From the NCBI RefSeq assembly GCF_003569805.1, contig NZ_KZ984051.1:1-64000 (forward strand): a stretch of DNA of 64,000 bases, read 5' to 3'. The stretch is from Microbacterium halotolerans. Lineage in GTDB: Bacteria > Actinomycetota > Actinomycetes > Actinomycetales > Microbacteriaceae. Each line of letters begins with the position of its first letter. Positions within the stretch are counted from its first letter, which is position 1. Under the pieces are notes generated by a model that saw only the letters and a program-made list of their open reading frames with translations, was not told the DNA's origin and did no database searches. Made by a program: the position numbers and the translations under genes. Positions 58,664-64,000 of this stretch are shown piece by piece.

Positions 58664-59674
58664 CTACCGTCCCGCCTCTACGATCGCGTCCCAGACGACC
58701 TCGCTCGCGAGTGCGCCGATCGCTGTGGCGTTCAGCGACAGGCGCCCGTGCTTCGTCTCAGGCGAAACGGGAAGCTCGACCTCGTCGGTGGTGAGCGCGA
58801 AGAGCGTGTCGCCGTCGAGCGAGGTGTGGAACGGCTGGATGCCGCGGTGCATCGAGCTGTGCACCTGCTTGGCGAGCTGGTTCAGCTCCACGTCGCCGAG
58901 TGCGACGTTGGTGATCACGGCGGTGACGGTCGTGTTGCCAGCCGCGGTGTCGGGCAGACCGCCCTCGGCTATGGCCGCCTCGTAGTGCTCGTTGGGATGG
59001 TGCCGCTCGCCGCTGGACTCGTCGTAATCGCCCCGGATGATCGTGCCGTCGCGGTCGACGACGACTCCGACGGGGTTGACGACGGTCACGGCGAGCACCT
59101 TCACGTCGCCGACCTGGCGGAACGCCGCGCCCTGGCCGGTGAACTCCGCACGCGAGTACTCGATCTTGCCGGCGGACGCCGTCGCGCCGGCGCCGACGCG
59201 GCCGATCCGCACGGCCGGCTCCGCGTTCTCCAGAGCCGCCCGGCCGAGCTCTGTGTCGGGACAGATCGCGTTGTCGCGCACGGCGAGGTCGTAGATGATC
59301 GCGCCGGAGACCAGCTTCAGGTCGGCGAACGACGCCCGGCCCTCCGTGCTCTCCAGCAGCGCGTGCGAGACGCCCGTCGCCGCGGCCAGGCCGTAGACGG
59401 ATCCGCCGGCGAGGCAGATGGCGTGGTTGAACGGATACGACCCGATCTGCCCGACCGCCCCTCCCCTGGCATCGACCGCCGTCCTGGCACCAGCAGGCAC
59501 CGAGATCACGGTCGCACCGGTCGGCCCTTCGTCGTACTCCGCGCTGCCGACGAGCACGCCGGGGAAGTCGTACTCGAGGCGCGACCTGCCCGCTCCGTTG
59601 GCCGGCACCAGCGGAAGATCCCGATTGGTCCGTCCGACGGATGAGGGGAAGTAGGGGGCGAGGCGATGGGTCAC
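58664..59674 (-). CDS. P1 family peptidase (DmpA-type autoproteolytic aminopeptidase)
   Basis: A 336-residue hydrolase. The self-cleavage region is TAAGNTTVTAVITNVALGDV, with Asn247-Thr248-Thr249; members of this family cut before a Ser or Thr that becomes the nucleophile of the small subunit. Other marks are GAVGQIGSYPFNHAICLAGG, SVYGLAAATGVSHALLES and KVLAVTVVNPVGVVVDRDG. Known members are L-aminopeptidase/D-esterase (DmpA) and beta-aminopeptidases. GTG 59674 overlaps the upstream ABC gene stop (GTGA). Cytosolic; it would act on what the ABC importer brings in. Confidence 0.92.
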   Translation of the reverse strand: MTHRLAPYFPSSVGRTNRDLPLVPANGAGRSRLEYDFPGVLVGSAEYDEGPTGATVISVPAGARTAVDARGGAVGQIGSYPFNHAICLAGGSVYGLAAATGVSHALLESTEGRASFADLKLVSGAIIYDLAVRDNAICPDTELGRAALENAEPAVRIGRVGAGATASAGKIEYSRAEFTGQGAAFRQVGDVKVLAVTVVNPVGVVVDRDGTIIRGDYDESSGERHHPNEHYEAAIAEGGLPDTAAGNTTVTAVITNVALGDVELNQLAKQVHSSMHRGIQPFHTSLDGDTLFALTTDEVELPVSPETKHGRLSLNATAIGALASEVVWDAIVEAGR

Positions 59675-60426
59675 GATGTCAACTCCTGGAACAGCTTCTG
59701 CGAATACGGATGGGAGGGGCTCTCATAGAAGACGGAGGTGTCGGCCACCTCGACGACCTCTCCGCGCCGCATGACTGCAACGCGATGAGCGACGTAGCGC
59801 ACCGCAGCGAGGTCGTGCGAGATGAACAGGGAGGAGAAGGCGTGCTCGGCCTGCAGATCCCGGATGAGGTTGAGGATCTGGGCCTGGACCGACACGTCCA
59901 GAGCGCTGACGGCCTCGTCGAAGACGATGAACTTCGGCCGCGTGACGAGGGCGCGCGCAATCGAGACCCGCTGGCGCTGACCGCCGGACAGCTCATGCGG
60001 ATGGCGCCAGGCGAACGACTCCGGCAGCCCGACATCGGCGAGCATGGCGAGCGCGCGCTGTTCGTCGTCCTTGTCGCGCGAGACGACGCGCAGCGGCTCG
60101 AGCACCGAGTCGATCACACGTCGGCGCGGGTCGAGCGCCCACTGCGGGTGCTGCTGCACCGCCTGCATCCGGCCCGCTCGCGAACGCAGGCTGCGGGCGA
60201 GCGGTGCGCCGTCGAAGCGCACGGCGCCGCCGGTCACCCGCTGCAGACCGAGCACGACAGCTCCGGTCGTCGTCTTGCCCGACCCCGACTCCCCCACCAG
60301 GCCCAGCGTCTCGCCCTGCTCGATCGAAAGCGTCACGCGGTCCATCGCGGTGATCTGGCGTCGGTTCGCGCCCCATCCGGTGCGGAACTCGACCGAGACC
60401 TCGTCCAGCTCGACGAGCGCGCTCAT
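59671..60426 (-). CDS. Peptide ABC transporter ATPase (OppF/DppF-like)
   Basis: A 251-residue ATPase. Walker A is GESGSGKTT, Q-loop in QAVQQHPQWALDPRRRV, signature LSGGQRQRVSIARAL, Walker B FIVFDEAVSALDVS (Ala in place of the usual Pro after DE), and the switch His in LFISHDLAAVRY. The short C-terminus lacks the zinc or OppF cysteine motif. Starts at ATG 60426, overlapping the preceding ATPase gene (ATGA). Second ATPase of the importer. Confidence 0.95.
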   Translation of the reverse strand: MSALVELDEVSVEFRTGWGANRRQITAMDRVTLSIEQGETLGLVGESGSGKTTTGAVVLGLQRVTGGAVRFDGAPLARSLRSRAGRMQAVQQHPQWALDPRRRVIDSVLEPLRVVSRDKDDEQRALAMLADVGLPESFAWRHPHELSGGQRQRVSIARALVTRPKFIVFDEAVSALDVSVQAQILNLIRDLQAEHAFSSLFISHDLAAVRYVAHRVAVMRRGEVVEVADTSVFYESPSHPYSQKLFQELTS

Positions 60427-61442
60427 GCGGCGTCTCCCTCGCGACGGGCACCGAGCGGCGCCGGCTCCGGAAGCTCGTCGGTGCGTATGCACAGCACGGA
60501 TCGGCCCTTGCTGGTCACGCGCCGAGGCCGTGTCACGTGACAGGCGTCGACGGCGAAGTCGCATCTCGGCGCGAACGCGCATCCGTGCGCCGCCTCGCGC
60601 AGCACGGGAGGCGTTCCCGCGATCGAGACGAGGCGAGCACCCCTCGGCACGTTCGCCGGGTCCGCGCCGGCGAGCGCCCTGGTGTACGGATGCACTGGCG
60701 CTTCGAGCACGTCTCCGGCAGGTCCTCGCTCGACGACGCGCCCCGCATACATCACCGCGATCTCGTCGCACCAGCGCGCGACGCTGGGCAGGTCGTGGCT
60801 GAGCCACACGATCGTCGTGCCGCTCGCCGCGGCTCGGTCGAACATGAGCCGGATGACCTCCTCTCGCACCTGCGCATCCAGCGCCGCCGTCGGCTCGTCG
60901 GCGACGAGGATCCGCGGCTCGCGGCACATCGCGATGGCGATCGCGATCCGCTGCGCCATCCCGCCCGACACCTCGTGCGGGAACAGCCGCAGCACCCTCT
61001 CGGGGTCGGCGATCCGCACGCTGTCGAGCAGTTCGACGCACGCCGCTCTGTCGTGGTCGCTGCCCGCTTCGCGGAGCACGAGTCGCAGCTGCCGTCCGAT
61101 CCGCAGCGTCGGGTCGAGCGAGCCGATCGGGTCCTGCGGCACCATGCCGACCGTGATGCGACGCAGCTCGCGGACGCGATCGGTCGGCATCGCCGTCACA
61201 TCGGCACCGTCGACGCGCACGGTGCCGCGGGAGATCTCGGCGTTCCGCGGCTGCAGCCGCGCGACGAGCGACGCCAGGGTCGACTTGCCCGATCCGGACT
61301 CGCCCACGATCGCGAGCGACGACCCGGCACGGATGTCGACGCTCGCACCGTCGAGCGCTCTGACGACCCCTGATGGAGTGTCGAAGTCGACCACGACGTC
61401 GTCGGCGTCGAGGGCGGGAGGCGTGTTCTCGGAAGCGCTCAT
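60423..61442 (-). CDS. Peptide ABC transporter ATPase (OppD/DppD-like)
   Basis: A 339-residue ATPase. Walker A GESGSGKST, the Q-loop VGMVPQDPIGSLDPTLRI, signature EVSGGMAQRIAIAIAM, Walker B ILVADEPTAALDAQV and the switch His in WLSHDLPSVAR. The C-terminal OppD extension is present (VHPYTRALAGADP, then HGCAFAPRCDFAVDACH with the cysteines of the Fe-S-like cluster). ATG 61442 overlaps the permease stop (ATGA). First ATPase of the importer. Confidence 0.95.
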   Translation of the reverse strand: MSASENTPPALDADDVVVDFDTPSGVVRALDGASVDIRAGSSLAIVGESGSGKSTLASLVARLQPRNAEISRGTVRVDGADVTAMPTDRVRELRRITVGMVPQDPIGSLDPTLRIGRQLRLVLREAGSDHDRAACVELLDSVRIADPERVLRLFPHEVSGGMAQRIAIAIAMCREPRILVADEPTAALDAQVREEVIRLMFDRAAASGTTIVWLSHDLPSVARWCDEIAVMYAGRVVERGPAGDVLEAPVHPYTRALAGADPANVPRGARLVSIAGTPPVLREAAHGCAFAPRCDFAVDACHVTRPRRVTSKGRSVLCIRTDELPEPAPLGARREGDAA

Positions 61443-62314
61443 GTCAGGCTCCGTGTCTCTCGGGGTTCGAAGGCATCGCGCAGGCTGTCGCCGACGAGGT
61501 TCACGCACAGGATCGAGATCACCAGCGCCAGCCCCGGCGCCATCAGCAGCCACGGCGCCTGGGTCATGTACTGCATTCCCTCCTGCACCAGTGTGCCCAG
61601 CGAAGCGCCTGGCACCTGCACGCCGTAGCCGAGGAAGCTCAGCCCTCCCTCTACGAGGATCGCGATCGACAGCGCGTAGCTGGCCTGCACCGCGATGGTG
61701 CCCGCGATGTTGGGCAGCAGGTGCTCGGCGAAGATGCGCGGGGCCGACACCCCGCTGATCCGCGCCGAGACCATGAAGTCCCTCGGCGCGACGCGCATCG
61801 TGGTGATCCGGACCATCCGGGTCATCAGCGGGATCGTGATGATCGTGATGCTGACGATCGCGGCGACGCGACCCGGCCCCATCAGCGCAGAGACGAGGAT
61901 CGCCAGCACCAGCGCGGGGAAGGCGTAGAGCACGTCGATCACGCGCATCACGACCTCGCTGACGCTGCCGGCGAAGTAGCCGGCGAGCATGCCGAGGATG
62001 GTGCTGACCACGGCCGAGCACACGACGGCGATCAGCGACAGCAGCAGCGTGGTGCCGATCCCCTCGAGCAGACGGGGCAGCGCCGACCGACCGAGGTTGT
62101 CGGTGCCGAGCCAGAACGCGTTGGACGGGCGGTCGAAGCGCGCGCCGACGGTGTCGGTCGTCGAACCGGCGACGTCGGTGAACCACCCGAGCGCCGAGAG
62201 CACGACGAACAGGCCGAGCACCGCCGTCGCGATGACGAGCACGAGGTCGACCCGCCGTCGCCGCCTGCGCCGCTGGGTCGGCATCACGGTTGTGGTCGCG
62301 GGGGCTGCGGACAT
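61439..62314 (-). CDS. Peptide ABC transporter permease (DppC-like)
   Basis: A 291-residue inner-membrane permease with a cytosolic basic N-terminus and six membrane helices. The DppC N-terminal segment with FWLGTDNLGRSALPRLLEGI is typical, and the EAA loop towards the ATPase reads APRDFMVSARISGVSAPRIF, AEHLLPNIAGTI. ATG 62314 shares one base with the DppB stop (TGATG). Confidence 0.94.
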   Translation of the reverse strand: MSAAPATTTVMPTQRRRRRRRVDLVLVIATAVLGLFVVLSALGWFTDVAGSTTDTVGARFDRPSNAFWLGTDNLGRSALPRLLEGIGTTLLLSLIAVVCSAVVSTILGMLAGYFAGSVSEVVMRVIDVLYAFPALVLAILVSALMGPGRVAAIVSITIITIPLMTRMVRITTMRVAPRDFMVSARISGVSAPRIFAEHLLPNIAGTIAVQASYALSIAILVEGGLSFLGYGVQVPGASLGTLVQEGMQYMTQAPWLLMAPGLALVISILCVNLVGDSLRDAFEPRETRSLT

Positions 62315-63273
62315 CAGGCTCTCCTCCCTCTCAGGCGCGGATCGAGCCCCGCGGCGACGAGGTCGACGATGAGGTTGGCGACGATGAACACCACGGCGGC
62401 GAGCAGCACGCCGGCCTGGATGATCGCGTAGTCGCGACGGCCGAGCGCCGTGATCAGGTAGGCGCCGATGCCCGGCACGTCGAAGATGCTCTCCACGATC
62501 ACCGTGCCGCCCAGCAGCGTCGCCGTGATCGTGGCGAGCAGTGTGAGCACGGGAGGCATGGCGTTCCGGATGAGGTGGTGCCGCACGATGAACCACGATG
62601 ACGACCCGCGTGCGACCGCGGCGCCGATGTGCGGTTCGACGAGCACGTTCATCACGGCGTCGCGGGTGTTGCGCGCGGTGATGGCCGCGCTCGGCACCGC
62701 GAGCACGATGGTCGGCAGCACGAGGGAGCTCACGAACGCGGCGGGATCCGTGTCGAACGAACGGTAGCCGCCGACGGAGAGGCCGACCGCCAGCGACGAC
62801 ACGGCGAAGACGACCAGACCGCCCAGCACGAAGTCGGGCACGCTGATGCCGAGCGCGCTGACGATGCGCCCGCCTGCGCCTCCGCCCCTGCGGCCGGAAC
62901 GCAGCGCGGTGAGGAAGCCGAGCGGAATGCCGATGATCACCGTCAGCGCGATGGCACCGAGCGCGACGGTCGCCGTCACCGGCAGCCGCAGCGCGAACTC
63001 CTCCGCGATGGCGACGTCGGAGACGAACGACCGGCCAAGGTCGCCGGTGACCACGCCCATGATCCACTGCGCGAACTGCACGACGATGGGCTGGTCGAGC
63101 CCGGCCTCGGTCATCGCCGCCGCACGCTGCTCGGCGGTGGCGAGCGGACCGAGCGCGACGTCGACGTAGCTGCCGGGCATCAGCCGGACGGACGCGAAGA
63201 TCAGCACGCCGACGGCGAGCACCGTCGCGGCCGCGACGACGATGCGCCGCAGCGCCCACAGCACGACTGTCAT
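62314..63273 (-). CDS. Peptide ABC transporter permease (DppB-like)
   Basis: A 319-residue permease with six membrane helices. The N-terminal WALRRIVVAAATVLAVGVLI helix and the outside loop (GLDQPIVVQFAQWIMGVVTG, DLGRSFVS) match DppB, and the EAA loop is ARNTRDAVMNVLVEPHIGAA with RHHLIRNAMPPVLTLLA. ATG 63273, 23 bp after the binding protein stop. Confidence 0.94.
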   Translation of the reverse strand: MTVVLWALRRIVVAAATVLAVGVLIFASVRLMPGSYVDVALGPLATAEQRAAAMTEAGLDQPIVVQFAQWIMGVVTGDLGRSFVSDVAIAEEFALRLPVTATVALGAIALTVIIGIPLGFLTALRSGRRGGGAGGRIVSALGISVPDFVLGGLVVFAVSSLAVGLSVGGYRSFDTDPAAFVSSLVLPTIVLAVPSAAITARNTRDAVMNVLVEPHIGAAVARGSSSWFIVRHHLIRNAMPPVLTLLATITATLLGGTVIVESIFDVPGIGAYLITALGRRDYAIIQAGVLLAAVVFIVANLIVDLVAAGLDPRLRGRRA

Positions 63274-63296
63274 AGGAGAGCTCCGAAGTGTGGGCG

Positions 63297-64000
63297 CTAC
63301 TCGGCCGCGCGGTACTCGGTGATCGCGCGCAGCACGTTCCCGTAGCCCTCGTCGGCGAAGAGCGTGGGGCTGAGGCTGTCGGTGCGGTAGCCGATCTCGG
63401 TGGGACGCAGCACGAGCGGCACCGTCTCCGACTCCGCATCGACGCTCTCGCAGAGATCGGCGAAGAGGTCTGCCCGCTCAGCACCGGCCGGGGTCCGGGC
63501 CGCGTCGGCGATGAGAGCGCTGGTCTCGTCGGAGCCGACGTTGTACACGCTCGTGAAGCCGGCCAGCGACGGATTCCACCACGTGGTGACCATGGACGGG
63601 TCGGCGTAGCCGGAGAACCAGCTCAGCGCGAGGTCGAAGTCGGACGGGTCGGCGTACACGAGGCTGGAGTACGTCGCGTAGTCGTAGGACTCGATCGACA
63701 CCGTCACGCCGATCTCGGCGAGATTCTGCTGAATGACCTGAGCGATGTCGCTCAGCACGGCCTCGGAGTCGTACACGACGAGGTCGAGGTCGAGACCGCC
63801 GAGGTCGTCGATGACTGCCTTGGCGGTCTCGATCGAGGCCTGAGCGCTGGGAAGATCCTCCGCGACGCAGGCGTCGGGCAGCGTCGCCGGAGTGACGCCG
63901 GTCGCCTGGCTCGTCCCTCCGAGCACGAGCTCGTTGATCGCGTCACGATCGATCGCGGTGTTGATCGCGAATCGCACGTCCTCGTCCTGCAGAGCTGCGT
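63297..64000 (-). CDS. Peptide ABC transporter substrate-binding protein (C-terminal part)
   Basis: The 3' end of a solute-binding protein gene that runs off the right edge of the window; about 234 residues are seen. DVRFAINTAIDRDAINELVL and DLDLVVYDSEAVLSDIAQVI-type segments, then SYDYATYSSLVYADPSDFDL and YRTDSLSPTLFADEGYGNVL, are the C-terminal lobe of SBP family 5 (oligopeptide/dipeptide/nickel binding). The signal peptide and N-lobe lie outside the window. First known gene of the operon. Confidence 0.92.
   Translation of the reverse strand, partial: AALQDEDVRFAINTAIDRDAINELVLGGTSQATGVTPATLPDACVAEDLPSAQASIETAKAVIDDLGGLDLDLVVYDSEAVLSDIAQVIQQNLAEIGVTVSIESYDYATYSSLVYADPSDFDLALSWFSGYADPSMVTTWWNPSLAGFTSVYNVGSDETSALIADAARTPAGAERADLFADLCESVDAESETVPLVLRPTEIGYRTDSLSPTLFADEGYGNVLRAITEYRAAE

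Overview
The window is high-GC bacterial chromosome from an actinobacterium, most likely a Microbacteriaceae member close to Microbacterium. The support is the 5' end of a 16S rRNA gene with an actinobacterial leader, frequent GTG starts, ATGA/GTGA gene overlaps, a split GapB-type GAPDH, HtaA-type haem proteins and LAxTG/LPxTG surface anchors. It reads as core chromosome with small islands of accessory genes. There is no plasmid, prophage, CRISPR array or intact insertion sequence.

Layout. 1-814: start of an rRNA operon (minus strand) and its leader. 815-5178: envelope-stress block on the minus strand, with two Asp23/Gls24 proteins, small membrane proteins, CsbD, a GlsB-like protein and an ECF-type sigma factor. 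5387-10572: MMPL transporter, aldo/keto reductase and a NarL-type two-component system. 10650-10800: candidate small RNA with its own promoter and terminator. 11084-16175: coenzyme A block (DUF2520 protein, panC, panD, panB, then coaBC) with an NRDE protein inserted; the DUF2520/panC junction carries a 95-bp tandem duplication. 16194-21295: a DUF2207 protein, a large secreted surface protein, and beyond it a duplicated fragment of the DUF2207 tail. 21400-24292: galK-galT and a divergent MarR regulator. 24689-29417: rhamnoside module (MFS transporter, GH78 alpha-L-rhamnosidase, divergent TetR regulator).

29414-34145: decayed ABM-domain gene, tRNA-Arg, a hypothetical, GapB-type GAPDH and a ParA-like ATPase. 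34179-39465: surface haem/iron locus, with three secreted proteins (HtaA domains plus a shared domain present in three copies), an iron-regulator-like box and a strongly folded 5' leader. 39889-44001: FGGY sugar kinase, SRAP protein and a DUF222/HNH protein preceded by an SOS-like palindrome. 44113-47562: detoxification-type group (SnoaL-like, SDR, TetR, CGNR regulator, alpha/beta hydrolase). 47704-51842: two envelope proteins (DUF4012 and six-repeat HYR). 51891-55197: two tRNA-Ser genes, a thioesterase, a Cof-type HAD phosphatase and serS. 55408-64000: a Rossmann oxidoreductase, then a tightly coupled minus-strand operon of a peptide ABC importer with two self-processing hydrolases (P1/DmpA type and C45 type), a PaiB-like flavin protein and a membrane protein.

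The strongest candidates for undescribed biology are that importer-plus-two-hydrolases operon, the surface haem locus with its repeated domain and structured leader, and the unassigned small RNA at about 10690-10800. All functional assignments are from sequence reading alone; no database search was run.
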